Positions 44,213-53,996 are shown, counted from the stretch's first letter. The stretch is DNA of 64,000 bases from CAYLRY01 sp964386535 (GCA_964386535.1 CAYLRY010000002.1:1-64000), one strand, 5' to 3'. The notes: generated from the letters alone by a model not told the origin. Translations and numbers: made by a program.

Positions 44213-44911
44213 ATGAGTAAACAAGTGGCTGTAATCGGTCTGGGTAGATTCGGTACCAGTCTGGCAATAAGTCTGCATAATGCGGGATATGAAGTACTGG
44301 CAATTGATAGAGCTTCGGACCTGGTTGAGGGTATCAGTTCTCAGGTTACCCATGCTGTGAGAGCTAATGCCACCAATGAAGCTGTGCTACAAAAGTTGGG
44401 AATAGGCAGTTTTGATGTGGCAGTGGTTACTATTGCAGCATCAATTCAGGATAGCGTTATGAGTACAATACTCCTTAAGAAACTGGGTGTCCGTTATATA
44501 ATTGCCCGCGCGGACAATGAACTTCACGGTGAAATTCTGAGCAGCATCGGCGCTGATAAAGTGATTTTTCCTGAAAGGGATACGGCAGTCAGGACCGGCC
44601 CCATTTTAACCATGAGGGATGTGGCGGACTATATTCCCCTGAGTAATGGAGCCGGTATTGTCAAAGCTAAAGCCCCGGGATTTTTTGTAGGCAGGACTCT
44701 TTCAGATATCGGCTTCCGATCCGGTTCCAGACATGGCGTCGTGGTCCTCATGATTCAGCGAGGCAAAGAAGGCATTATCAATCCCAGCCCCGAGGAAGTA
44801 GTCAGCCATATTGATATTCTAATCATGGCCGGCAACAACACCGAGATCGAAAAAATCCTGGAAAAGGGAGACTTAATCGAAGAACACGAAGGTAAAAAAC
44901 GCTTAAATTAA
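44213..44911 (+). CDS. trkA: TrkA/KtrA-type potassium uptake regulatory subunit
   Basis: 232 residues. An RCK-N Rossmann domain (VIGLGRFGTSLAISLHNAG; LAIDRASD; RANATNEAVLQKLGI) binds NAD(H) or ATP/ADP. A C-terminal RCK-C domain follows from about residue 140 (VKAKAPGFFVGRTLSDIGFR; DILIMAGN). It forms the cytosolic gating ring on the membrane subunit. It is coupled to trkH in a two-gene operon with AGGAGG before its ATG. Single RCK length marks it as KtrA-like. Confidence 0.93.
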   Translation: MSKQVAVIGLGRFGTSLAISLHNAGYEVLAIDRASDLVEGISSQVTHAVRANATNEAVLQKLGIGSFDVAVVTIAASIQDSVMSTILLKKLGVRYIIARADNELHGEILSSIGADKVIFPERDTAVRTGPILTMRDVADYIPLSNGAGIVKAKAPGFFVGRTLSDIGFRSGSRHGVVVLMIQRGKEGIINPSPEEVVSHIDILIMAGNNTEIEKILEKGDLIEEHEGKKRLN

Positions 44912-45325
44912 TCTAATTGGATTTATCAAGAAGGATTGGCTGCTGGCGGTGCGCTTGATATATGTCTAACTTCCTCCCTTTTCTGCTTTGTTCTTTGTAA
45001 CTCGGCGTTTCTTTCTTCTGTTCGTTTTTGCTGCCATTCTACCTTATTGCTATAATATTTGCATCCCCTTTTTTATTCATCCTTTTTAACTGGGAAAGCA
45101 GTGTAATTTTGAGATAATTGGAACAAAAAGGGCGCTGGGTGAATTTCACTGTTTATAATATGTAGAAACATTTGGCTGTGATTTTTTAGAGGGTTTATAG
45201 CTAGTAAATCCAACATAAAAAGTCAGGGTGAAGAAAGGTGTATTTTCCCAGAAGCAGGGATCTGGAAATGCAGTAAAACAAGAAGACAATCGTTGATCCA
45301 TTATATGCTATAATTAAGCTATTAA
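44912..45325. other. intergenic region upstream of the TetR gene
   Basis: 414 bases. The right end holds the extended -10 element of the TetR gene. The rest is AT-rich with no coding remnant and no strong hairpin. Confidence 0.45.
45304..45314 (+). promoter_or_regulatory. extended -10 promoter of the TetR gene, probably leaderless
   Basis: TATGCTATAAT ends 11 bases before the ATG, leaving about five bases of leader and no ribosome-binding site. No -35 of note. The same 11-base string ends at 12981. Confidence 0.55.
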
Positions 45326-45949
45326 ATGCAAAAACGTAAAGATACCCTGGTCAGACAAAAAGAGATAGTTTCCGCTGCTAGAAAAATTATCGTTAAAAAC
45401 GGTAGCGAGCATGTTACCGTCAGAAAAATTGCCAGAGAAATCGGCATTACCGAAGGGGCTGTTTACCGTCATTTTAAAAGTAAAAGAGAGATACTCATTC
45501 TGCTGGTGGAAGATATTGAATCTACACTGATTGGCGATATAGAAAACCATTATTCTGAGCAGGCGGATACCGTCAGTACCCTTGAAAAAATCGTTTTAGA
45601 ACATATGTCCGCGGTTGAGCAAAAGAAAGGTATTGCTTTTCAAATTATTGCCGAAATCATCAGCCTAGGTGATAAAAAGCTTAACCATAAGTTGCATGAT
45701 GTTATAAACGGTTATATTGAGCGTATTAAACTAATTTTATCGGAAGGTATCACGGCAGGACAGATCCGTTCTGATATCGATGTTGATGCAGCGGCCAGGC
45801 TTTTTTTTAGCATGACACAGGGACTGGTTAATATATGGGCTTTAAGTCAAAACAGTGTCAGTCTGGAAAAGGAATATAAACCTGTCTGGAATACCTTTGT
45901 TCAGGCTATTATTCCCTCCACCAAGCCTGTTATGCCCGTTATTAATTGA
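45326..45949 (+). CDS. TetR/AcrR-family regulator
   Basis: 207 residues. The N-terminal helix-turn-helix is clear (RQKEIVSAARKIIVKNG, TVRKIAREIGITEGAVYRHF followed by KSKREIL). The C-terminal ligand-binding helices are of the usual length. It lies 54 bases upstream of the ABC exporter on the same strand and almost certainly represses it, releasing on binding an exported compound. The effector is unknown. The transcript appears to begin almost at the start codon. Confidence 0.9.
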   Translation: MQKRKDTLVRQKEIVSAARKIIVKNGSEHVTVRKIAREIGITEGAVYRHFKSKREILILLVEDIESTLIGDIENHYSEQADTVSTLEKIVLEHMSAVEQKKGIAFQIIAEIISLGDKKLNHKLHDVINGYIERIKLILSEGITAGQIRSDIDVDAAARLFFSMTQGLVNIWALSQNSVSLEKEYKPVWNTFVQAIIPSTKPVMPVIN

Positions 45950-46003
45950 TCTACCAATTCCGCTTTTTTTACCAGTCTTTTTAATAGTATTATAATTATT
46001 CGA

Positions 46004-49000
46004 ATGCATATCTTTCTGCGTATAGCCTCACTTTTCTGGAAATATTGGCCGCGGGCAATAGCTACCTATTTCTGTCTATTAACCGGGGCTGGTCTGGCTT
46101 TACTGATTCCCCGTTTAACCGGTAATGCTATTGATCTGGCGCTGAGTTCCAATCAGACCGGTCCATTGATTCTGATTGCTTTTGGCGTGGCTTCTGCCGG
46201 TTTTTTGCGCAGTATAATCAGCTATATGCAAAGCTATTTGGGCGAATATCTTTCACAGCAGGTAGCTTATGATTTGCGGTCCCGTTTTTATAACCATATC
46301 CAGAGATTGAGCTATGCCTTCCACGACCGTTCACAAACGGGCCAATTAATGTCCCGGGCTACGGAAGACGTGGAGGAAGTGCGTATGTTTGTCGGTTTTG
46401 CCCTTCTCCGGGGGGCTTATTTTCTGGTGCTCATTGTGACAATTTCAGTTTTATTAATCCTTCTTGATTGGAAACTGGCTTTAATGAGCTTGAGTGTCTT
46501 ACCCTTTATTTCTTATAGAACTGTGGCTATTAATCGCCGGCTCCGGGTTCTCTGGGCTAAAGTCCAGCAAAACATCGGAGTCCTGGGTACTCTGGTGCAG
46601 GAGAATCTTACTGGCGTTAAAGTGGTAAGGGCTTTCGCCAGGGAAAAATACGAAAGCCTGAAATTCCGCCGTCAGGCTGAAATTATCTATACTCAGGAAA
46701 TAGAAGCCAACAATCTGCTGGCTGCCAATAGTCCGGTAATGAGTTTTGCTTTACTATTAGCCATGGCGGCAATTCTATGGTATGGCGGAAGACAGGTTAT
46801 CAATGGCTTTCTAACACCTGGTGAGCTGGCCCAGTTCTTGTTTTACCTGGTTATGCTGAGCATGCCGGTCAGAATGCTGGGCTGGCTGGTTACCCTTTAT
46901 TCCAGGGCAATGGCTTCCGGTAAGCGTATCTATGATGTTCTGGATGCGGTATCTCCGGTTAGCGACCGTCCCGGCTCTCAAGATTTAATAAAGGTGGAAG
47001 GCAGGATCATTTTTGAAAATGTCTCTTTCGGATATGATACGCAGAACGAAGTCTTAAACCATATCAGTTTCCAGGCCTGTCCCGGGCAAATTATTGCCCT
47101 GGTAGGAGCCAGCGGCAGCGGAAAATCGACCGTTGCCAATCTGATACCCCGCTTTTACGATGTTACCTCAGGACGCATCACCCTGGACGGTAAAGATATT
47201 AGAGATATTACTCTGTCTTCTTTGCGCAGATATATAGGTATTGTACATCAGGATACCTTCCTATTTTCATCCACCATCCGTGAGAATATCAGTTACGGTA
47301 AACCGGACGCCACTTTGGAAGAGGTGATAAAGGCAGCCAAAACAGCCCATTTACACGAATTCATTACGGATCTTCCTGAAGGGTATAATACCCTGGTGGG
47401 GGAGCGCGGCATTACTCTCTCAGGAGGGCAAAAACAGAGGCTGGCTTTGGCTCGCTCGATTTTGCTTGATCCCCGCATTTTAATAATGGATGATTCTACT
47501 TCAAGCGTGGACACCGGTACTGAATATCTGATGCAGCAAACTCTGGCTGAAGCCCTGGTCGGGCGGACGGTTTTTATTATCGCTCACCGGCTTCGCTCGG
47601 TCCAGATGGCTGACCTGATACTGGTGTTGAAAGATGGCCGGATCGTAGAGCAGGGTACTCACCATGAGTTGTTAGGAAACCATGGTCTGTACCAGCAGCT
47701 TTATGCTTTACAATTCCAACGTCAAGAAAACGCTTTTCAGGCTCATGTGATTTCTCCTGCCGGGTCTATTCAAACTGATAAAGACAGTTTTCAGGAACAA
47801 AATACCCAAAAGTCAGAAAAGAAACTTAAAGACAGCCTTTCGGCTTCTGATGAGATTGTATATGGCAGCCCCTATGATTCACATGTGGTTACCAGAATGG
47901 CTGGCTATTTTAAATCTCATCCGGCTGCTATTGCTCTGACTATTGGAGCCACTTTGCTTTTTACCTTTAGTTCAGTGGCCAGCCCATATCTGGTCGGTCA
48001 GGCGGTGAACAACTATATACGTATCGGAGATATCGGTGGTCTGAATTACATTGTATTGATTTTTGTCGGTATGGCTTTGCTTAACCTTGTTTCTTATTAC
48101 ACACAGATCCGGGCTGAAGCTCTCCTGGGTCAGAGCATTCTCCTTAAACTCAGATGTCAGTTGTTTGATCATTTACAGCGGCTTTCCGTGCGTTTTTTCA
48201 GCCATAATGAGGTGGGCCGTATTATGTCACGGATACAAAATGATATAGGGGAACTGGGCGGTTTCCTGGATTCAGGAGCCTTCTGGGTAATCGGCGAAGT
48301 AGTCACTCTGATATCGATTATGTTTATTATGATTACCATGGAATACAGGTTGGCCATACTTACTCTCTCCGTGGTTCCATTGCTATTTATTTTTATAATT
48401 TTCTGGCAAAAGCGGGCTCGCAAATCTTATATGCAGGTCAGGCAGGCTATATCACTGGTTAACTCCGCTCTGGAGGAGAACATTTCAGGAGTAAGAGTTA
48501 TCCAAAGCCTTTCCAGAGAGGACCTTAACTCGCAGCAGTTTGACAGGCTCAACCGGGCTAATTTCGAAGCTAACATACGGGCGGCCAGAATCTCGGCAGT
48601 GATGATGCCGGGGGTTGAGCTGCTGGTCTCAGTAGCCATAGCCATGATTATTTTCTTTGGCGGTCTTGATGTAATAAATGGGGCTCTACTGGTGGGCACC
48701 CTGGTGGCTTTTGTCCTGTACATCCAGAACTTCTTTGATCCTATCAGAACATTAACCTATGAATACGGACAGTTGCAGAGGGCAATGGCTTCAGGAGCGC
48801 GTGTTTTCGAGCTTATGGATGTCAAGCCTGAGGTTACTGATAGTCCCCGGAATATCCGCCCTGACCGGCTTAAGGGTGAGATAACATTTGAGAATGTCTC
48901 CTTTTCGTACGAACCTGGGCAGAAAATTTTATATAATATTAATTTTTATATTTCCCCCGGAAGTGTTGCGGCTCTGGTTGGGCCGACGGGAGCCGGAAAG

Positions 49001-49615
49001 AGCACTATCGTGAGCCTGATTGCGCGTTTTTATGATGTTACCGGGGGACGTATCCTGATTGATGGGCATGATTTACGTGACCTGGAAGTACACGTCTACC
49101 GGAGTCAGATCGGCCTGGTTTTACAGGACCCCTTTCTCTTTTCAGGGACTATCCGGGATAACATCCTGTATGGCCGCCTGGATGCTACTCAAGAAGAAAT
49201 GGTCAATGCAGCAAAAACTGTTGGCGCCCATGATTTTATTTTTCAACTGGAAAAAGGTTATGATACTGTGCTTCAAGAAAGGGGACAGAATTTGAGCCTG
49301 GGACAGCGCCAGTTGGTGAGTTTTGCCAGAGCTCTGCTGTCCAATCCGGCTATCTTACTTCTGGATGAAGCTACCGCCAGCATCGATTCAAATAGCGAAT
49401 ATCATCTTCAGCAGGGCCTTGGTCAACTGATGAAGGGCAGGACTACGGTGGTGATTGCTCACCGTTTATCAACTATACGCCATGCGGATCTTATTCTGGT
49501 CCTGGACCAAGGCCGTATAGTTGAGCAGGGACAACATAATGAACTCATCGCCCACAGCGGTGTATATGCCCGTTTGTATCAGTTGACCGTTACAGACGCC
49601 GTTGAACAGAGGTAG
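46004..49615 (+). CDS. single-chain heterodimer-type ABC exporter (two fused halves)
   Basis: 1203 residues: membrane domain 1, ATPase 1, a linker of about 60 residues (580-640), membrane domain 2, ATPase 2. Walker A motifs are GASGSGKST (near 368) and GPTGAGKST (near 992). Signatures are LSGGQKQ and the changed LSLGQRQ. Walker B 1 reads ILIMDDSTSSVD, with Asp in place of the catalytic Glu (near 496), whereas Walker B 2 reads ILLLDEATASID. So one site is degenerate and one is active, as in TM287/288, BmrCD and LmrCD, but here fused in one chain. It likely exports drugs or lipids and is controlled by the TetR gene before it. Confidence 0.92.
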   Translation: MHIFLRIASLFWKYWPRAIATYFCLLTGAGLALLIPRLTGNAIDLALSSNQTGPLILIAFGVASAGFLRSIISYMQSYLGEYLSQQVAYDLRSRFYNHIQRLSYAFHDRSQTGQLMSRATEDVEEVRMFVGFALLRGAYFLVLIVTISVLLILLDWKLALMSLSVLPFISYRTVAINRRLRVLWAKVQQNIGVLGTLVQENLTGVKVVRAFAREKYESLKFRRQAEIIYTQEIEANNLLAANSPVMSFALLLAMAAILWYGGRQVINGFLTPGELAQFLFYLVMLSMPVRMLGWLVTLYSRAMASGKRIYDVLDAVSPVSDRPGSQDLIKVEGRIIFENVSFGYDTQNEVLNHISFQACPGQIIALVGASGSGKSTVANLIPRFYDVTSGRITLDGKDIRDITLSSLRRYIGIVHQDTFLFSSTIRENISYGKPDATLEEVIKAAKTAHLHEFITDLPEGYNTLVGERGITLSGGQKQRLALARSILLDPRILIMDDSTSSVDTGTEYLMQQTLAEALVGRTVFIIAHRLRSVQMADLILVLKDGRIVEQGTHHELLGNHGLYQQLYALQFQRQENAFQAHVISPAGSIQTDKDSFQEQNTQKSEKKLKDSLSASDEIVYGSPYDSHVVTRMAGYFKSHPAAIALTIGATLLFTFSSVASPYLVGQAVNNYIRIGDIGGLNYIVLIFVGMALLNLVSYYTQIRAEALLGQSILLKLRCQLFDHLQRLSVRFFSHNEVGRIMSRIQNDIGELGGFLDSGAFWVIGEVVTLISIMFIMITMEYRLAILTLSVVPLLFIFIIFWQKRARKSYMQVRQAISLVNSALEENISGVRVIQSLSREDLNSQQFDRLNRANFEANIRAARISAVMMPGVELLVSVAIAMIIFFGGLDVINGALLVGTLVAFVLYIQNFFDPIRTLTYEYGQLQRAMASGARVFELMDVKPEVTDSPRNIRPDRLKGEITFENVSFSYEPGQKILYNINFYISPGSVAALVGPTGAGKSTIVSLIARFYDVTGGRILIDGHDLRDLEVHVYRSQIGLVLQDPFLFSGTIRDNILYGRLDATQEEMVNAAKTVGAHDFIFQLEKGYDTVLQERGQNLSLGQRQLVSFARALLSNPAILLLDEATASIDSNSEYHLQQGLGQLMKGRTTVVIAHRLSTIRHADLILVLDQGRIVEQGQHNELIAHSGVYARLYQLTVTDAVEQR

Positions 49616-49906
49616 GCTGATGGCTCGGTAGTCTTTGCCAGCTTTGAATACCTTTAGTATCATTTACCTTTCTCTATACAATCCGTTATCGATCCGGCGG
49701 GATTAAAAAAAAATTTGTTGGTGCAGGACTTGAGTAACTTAAATTCCTATTTTCCCCACACTTGTGTGTTATAATAAGGGCAACTCAATATCAATATTTG
49801 AATCGAATTATTTATGACTTTATCGTCTATTCTTAAATATACTAATTAATATAAAATTTATTAAAAATAAGTATTTTATAATTTTAAATTATATTTGGAG
49901 GAATCA

Positions 49907-51097
49907 ATGGCAGGAGCACTGGAAGGAATTAAGGTACTGGATTTCACTCAGGTTTACTCTGGCCCTTTTTGCACTTTATTAATGAAAGACCTTGGGGCTG
50001 AAATCATAAAGGTTGAAAGGCCCGGCTCAGGTGACTTGCCCAGGCATGATATCCCTCATACTGAAGGTCTGGAAGGCGGTCCCTTCATTATATTAAACCG
50101 GGGTAAAAAGAGCATTACCCTGGACTTGAAAACCGAAAAAGGCCGGCAGATCTGTAAGGATTTTGTTACAAAGGTGGATGTTCTGATAGAAAACTTCAGT
50201 CCAGGCACAATGGATAAAATGGGTTTAAGCAGCCAGGAGCTATGTAAAATCAATCCCCGGCTGATATATGCTTCTATTTCAGCTTACGGACAGACCGGAC
50301 CGCGGCGGGATAATCCTGGATTCGATCCTATCGCTCAGGCTATGGGCGGTATGACCGCTGTGACAGGTTTCCCCGAAGAGCCGGTTCGCTGTGGAGTATC
50401 CATTGCAGACTTTTCCTCAGGTTTATTTACCTGTCTGGCTATCGTTTCCGCCTTGTTTTACAGGTTGAAGACCGGTGAGGGACAGGTTATAGATATTTCC
50501 ATGCAGGACTGTATATGGCAATTAACCTCGATAGAATTTGCTCCATTTTATTTTCTCAATGGACAGGTACCTCAGAGATTGGGCAACGGGCACTCGGCAA
50601 TGATACCCAGCAACTTATATCCTACCAAAGACGGACGCGTTTTCATCTCTGCCGGCGTTCTGGCCCAGGTGCAGAGACTTTATACCGTTATGGGAAGGCA
50701 GGACCTGATGAATACTCCCCTTGGCGCCAATCAGACCCAACGTGTTCCGCACCGCCATGAAATTGATGCCATTATCTCAGGATGGACCAAAGATAAAACG
50801 ACTGATGAAATTATTACTCTTCTGAAAAACGCCGATGTCCCCTGTACGAGGTTGCCTACATTTGAAGAAGTCTGCAACGACCCACAGTTGATAAACCGTG
50901 AGATGATTATAGATGTAGAGCAAACCATCTCCGGAAAGGTTAAAGTGCCGGGCTCGCTGTTCAAGATGTCTAAAACACCCGGGAATGTAAAATATCCGGC
51001 TCCTTATTTGGGAGAAAATAATGAAGAGGTATATTCTACCATGCTGGGGTATTCAGAAGAGGAAATTAACCGTTTGAGTGAGGAAGGTGTGATTTAA
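49907..51097 (+). CDS. CaiB/BaiF-family (class III) CoA transferase
   Basis: 396 residues from the ATG at 49907, fixed by GGAGG five bases before. The N-terminal GALEGIKVLDFTQVYSGPF and AEIIKVERPGSGD segments and the catalytic Asp140 in NPGFDPIAQAMGG define the family. These enzymes move CoA between carboxylic acids (formyl-CoA, carnitine, succinyl-benzylsuccinate types). It precedes an SDR in convergent orientation and lies about 6 kb before the acyl-CoA synthetase/thiolase operon. An AT-rich upstream region with TTATAAT near 49770 is its probable promoter. Acceptor unknown. Confidence 0.92.
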   Translation: MAGALEGIKVLDFTQVYSGPFCTLLMKDLGAEIIKVERPGSGDLPRHDIPHTEGLEGGPFIILNRGKKSITLDLKTEKGRQICKDFVTKVDVLIENFSPGTMDKMGLSSQELCKINPRLIYASISAYGQTGPRRDNPGFDPIAQAMGGMTAVTGFPEEPVRCGVSIADFSSGLFTCLAIVSALFYRLKTGEGQVIDISMQDCIWQLTSIEFAPFYFLNGQVPQRLGNGHSAMIPSNLYPTKDGRVFISAGVLAQVQRLYTVMGRQDLMNTPLGANQTQRVPHRHEIDAIISGWTKDKTTDEIITLLKNADVPCTRLPTFEEVCNDPQLINREMIIDVEQTISGKVKVPGSLFKMSKTPGNVKYPAPYLGENNEEVYSTMLGYSEEEINRLSEEGVI

Positions 51098-51146
51098 CAC
51101 AAGGAACTTACCTTAAGCTCAGTATGCCTTCACGTCGGTTTCAATA

Positions 51147-51182
51147 CAGCATCCCGGTTTAAATCAGCCGGGATGCTGTTTT
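51147..51182 (+). terminator. terminator after CoA transferase
   Basis: CAGCATCCCGG / CCGGGATGCTG stem, 10-base loop, then TTTT. It sits between convergent genes. Confidence 0.85.
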
Positions 51183-51188
51183 ATTGGC

Positions 51189-51956
51189 TCAGAGCATAAT
51201 TGTTCCGCCGTCAACATAGAGGGTCTGCCCGGTCATCATATCCGATCCTGGAGAAGCCAAAAACACGGCTGCCTCTACAATGTCTCGCGGTTGCAGACGG
51301 GTATGTATAGATTGCTCTGAAGTAGCCAACTGGAATACTTTGTCGCTGTCCGTTTGGGCTAAACTGGCTTCCGAAGCCGTAAATCCCGGGGCAATGGCAT
51401 TCACGTTTATTCCGGAAGTTCCCAGAGCCCTGGCTAAGGCCTGAGTTAATGTGTATACGGCGCCTTTGCTACAGGCATACGGCAGGAACAGGTGGGAAGC
51501 CGGCACTCTTGGTACATTGGATGCGATGTTTATGATTTTACCTTTTCCGGCCTTGACCATCAAAGGCACTATTGCCTGACAGCATAACCAGGTGCCTTTT
51601 ACATTAACCTCAAAAATCCGGTCCCAGTCTTCTGCTTTCCAGGCATCCCACGGTGTTACGTTAATGCCATACCATATTGCTGCGTTATTGATAAGGATAT
51701 CCGCTTGGCCAAAAACCTGTATTACTTTTTCCGCCATTGCCTTTACGGATGCAGCGTCTGAGATATCCGTCAGGGTAGCCGCAGCCTGTCCGCCTCTGGC
51801 TTTGATTTCGTTTACTACCAGTTCAGCTCTTTCAAGACTGATATCCGGTATAAATAACCTGGCGCCTTCTTCGGCAAAACGTAAAGCAAACTCCCGTCCG
51901 ATACCTCTTCCACCCCCGGTTATTATTGCCACTTTATCCTTGAGTACCGGTGACAT
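51189..51956 (-). CDS. short-chain dehydrogenase/reductase
   Basis: 255 residues, complete classical SDR. Cofactor motif TGGGRGIG (residues 13-20), NNAAIW, catalytic Ser146, Tyr160 and Lys164 (YACSK), and a normal C-terminus (TGQTLYVDGG). Asp38 after the second strand suggests NAD preference. It probably oxidises a hydroxyl of an acyl or cyclic intermediate; the CoA transferase converges on it. AGGAGG precedes the ATG. Confidence 0.9.
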   Translation of the reverse strand: MSPVLKDKVAIITGGGRGIGREFALRFAEEGARLFIPDISLERAELVVNEIKARGGQAAATLTDISDAASVKAMAEKVIQVFGQADILINNAAIWYGINVTPWDAWKAEDWDRIFEVNVKGTWLCCQAIVPLMVKAGKGKIINIASNVPRVPASHLFLPYACSKGAVYTLTQALARALGTSGINVNAIAPGFTASEASLAQTDSDKVFQLATSEQSIHTRLQPRDIVEAAVFLASPGSDMMTGQTLYVDGGTIML

Positions 51957-52300
51957 TTCTTCCTCCTTTTTCTATTAATCATTGTATCTCTTAGTGTTGC
52001 TATTATAACATCAATAATTTAAATATATCTATTACCTCATGAATTGAATGTACCCTTTAAACCTGCTTCTCGGAGATATTCATTGCATGATTTAATTGGA
52101 TCGAAATTCGAATTTTTCCCTGAAATCGCAGATAGAATCCTCCGCTTTTGTATCAGGCAGACGGAGGCGACGGAGGAAAATATTTTCGTTGTAAATAAAC
52201 GAGCTTAGCAATAAGGAGGTATATTGAAATAAAACAGCCAGGGCCCCTGTTTATCGTAAAGGAGCCCCGGACTGTTTATTCGGTTAAGTTCTGGTGTTTG
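51957..52300. other. intergenic region with a terminator for the minus-strand gene
   Basis: 344 bases. Apart from the terminator at 52231-52278, a strong plus-strand AAGGAGG at 52213 leads only into a two-codon frame, perhaps a vestige of a lost gene. Confidence 0.4.
52231..52278 (-). terminator. terminator after the four-repeat secreted protein gene
   Basis: On the minus strand, ACAGTCCGGGGCTCC pairs imperfectly with GGGGCCCTGGCTGT and is followed by TTTTATTT. Confidence 0.7.
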
Positions 52301-53740
52301 CTATTTAGTTACAGATATGCTGGAGGCTTTATTTTCGGCAGGCTTGACACTCATGGCTGTGGCTTTGACCGGCGTAGGAGCAATAACGGCTATCTGTGAA
52401 ATGCCGGGCACGTATCCATCTTTGATCGCTATCAGCCAGTATTGACCCACAGTGCTGAAGCGTGGATATGGCATGACATACCCTGTCTGGTCTGTCCAGC
52501 CAAGGAAAATACCATTGGTCTTAGCAAAGGCTGCATAATCCGGAATTTCATTGATCTTGGCAGCTTTGTCCATACTGATAGCCCAGACTCCCGCTTCGCC
52601 TACCGGAATTTCAACAGTTAAGACGCTTTTTTCTACTACCCTGATAGGTACAGCAGTCAGAATCATTACGGTTGCCGGGTTTCTAATCGCCAGTTCCTTC
52701 ATTTCCAGGATACTGATTTTACTGAAGGCAGGCTTGTACCCCTGCTTGGCTGCCAGCAGCAGGTATTTGCCTGATTTATCAAAAGCATGGTAAACCTGTC
52801 CCAGGTTATTGGTCCAGCCTAGGAATATCCCCTGGCTGGTAATCATGCTTGCAGTTTTGTCATCCAGGCTATTCAGTTCGGCCTGATTCTGGTTCAATAT
52901 GGCCCAGACCCCTGCCCCTGCCACGGCGCTGCCATTTGTTTCAAGAACCGTGAATTCGCAGGTTTGGCCGGTATATGCAGTTTCAGGTCCTTGAATGGTC
53001 ATTTCTTTTAAGGGTTCAACTGATATTTTGCTGATTGCAGGCACAAAACCACCTTTAAAAGCTACCAGGTAATACCGGCCGGGATCAGTGAAGTACGGTT
53101 TCGGAGATACATAACCTTCCTGGTCGGTCCATCCCAGGAATATTCCCACGGCTGACACTGCATCCTGGTCAGTCAGGCTGGCCAGTGTATTAACATAGTT
53201 GACTGCCCAAACACCCGCGCCGGGTACCGGGGTTTCCACCGGCATCGTACTTACTTCCACCACCCTGATGGACACAGGTTCCAGAACCTGTACAGTTACC
53301 GGGTTTCTGATCACCATTTCTTTGGGAGGCAGGATTTTAATCCAGGCAAATCCGGGATTATAACCGTCTTTGCAGGAAACCAGCAGGTACTTGCTTATAC
53401 ACTGAAATGCGCAGGTTAAAATTCCGTTATTATCTGTCCATCCCATAAAGATTCCTATCCTGTCCAGTTCAGAGTTGCTGGTGGTAGTCACAACATCACC
53501 TTTATTAATATCTACCGCCCAGACCCCAGCTCCACCCACCGGTGCTCCACCCGGAAGAGCCATCACTTTGATCTGTATCTTTTCCCCCGCACTGGCTGAT
53601 TGAGGAGCCTTGATAGCCAGTGTTGGCCTTACCTCCTGGACCACTTCATCAATGCCGGACGTGGTCTGAGCTGCTACGGGGACTGCCAGTGATACCAGTG
53701 TTACCAATAAAAGGATTACCAGACCTAATGTTTTTTTCAT
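52301..53740 (-). CDS. secreted protein with four GVWA/FLGWTD repeats
   Basis: 479 residues. A type I signal peptide ends near residue 24 (PVAAQ). Four tandem repeats of about 95-107 residues follow, each with an AGVWA motif (near 72, 166, 267, 374), a GIF(L/M)GWT(D/N)xxG motif about 20-25 residues later, and a closing YxLxAxKxGYxPxxSxI strand. The spacing and beta-rich pattern suggest an Ig-like or carboxypeptidase-regulatory-like fold, but I do not recognise the family. There is no lipobox and no catalytic motif. It is divergent from the second ECF module across copy B of the dispersed repeat, and may be part of its surface regulon. Confidence 0.8.
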   Translation of the reverse strand: MKKTLGLVILLLVTLVSLAVPVAAQTTSGIDEVVQEVRPTLAIKAPQSASAGEKIQIKVMALPGGAPVGGAGVWAVDINKGDVVTTTSNSELDRIGIFMGWTDNNGILTCAFQCISKYLLVSCKDGYNPGFAWIKILPPKEMVIRNPVTVQVLEPVSIRVVEVSTMPVETPVPGAGVWAVNYVNTLASLTDQDAVSAVGIFLGWTDQEGYVSPKPYFTDPGRYYLVAFKGGFVPAISKISVEPLKEMTIQGPETAYTGQTCEFTVLETNGSAVAGAGVWAILNQNQAELNSLDDKTASMITSQGIFLGWTNNLGQVYHAFDKSGKYLLLAAKQGYKPAFSKISILEMKELAIRNPATVMILTAVPIRVVEKSVLTVEIPVGEAGVWAISMDKAAKINEIPDYAAFAKTNGIFLGWTDQTGYVMPYPRFSTVGQYWLIAIKDGYVPGISQIAVIAPTPVKATAMSVKPAENKASSISVTK

Positions 53741-53817
53741 TTTTTCCCTCCTGTTTTTTATCGGTCTAATAGCAATACGTTAAAGAAAATATTTTTGTTA
53801 TGCTGTGAGTAAGAAAT

Positions 53818-53919
53818 ACCTTGATTCACCATCAAACAAAGCTAAACGAGCGTGGATTTTTTCACCAAATCAGTGCAGAAACCTCGTGCCTGTATGAAGC
53901 TATTTGATGGCGGATTTTG
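53818..53919 (-). repeat. 102-bp dispersed palindromic repeat, copy B
   Basis: Inverted copy of 12848-12949 with about seven mismatches. The terminal inverted repeat is better preserved here (ATCCGCCATCAAA against ATTCACCATCAAA). On the minus strand it is flanked on both sides by ATTT, a possible 4-bp target duplication. It lies between the divergent secreted-protein and sigma-factor genes. Confidence 0.85.
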
Positions 53920-53955
53920 AAATAAAAAGGTTGTTGGTTTGCATAACAAATTGGG

Positions 53956-53973
53956 GTATACTTTCGTATACAT
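53956..53973 (+). promoter_or_regulatory. palindrome and possible ECF -10 element before the second sigma gene
   Basis: GTATAC-TTTC-GTATAC, overlapping TCGTATACAT. The first sigma gene has a similar TCGTATATAT at 8877-8886. A shared autoregulatory promoter is possible; I could not identify a matching -35. Confidence 0.35.
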
Positions 53974-53996
53974 ATAAGGGGGAAGCGTAGATTTCA

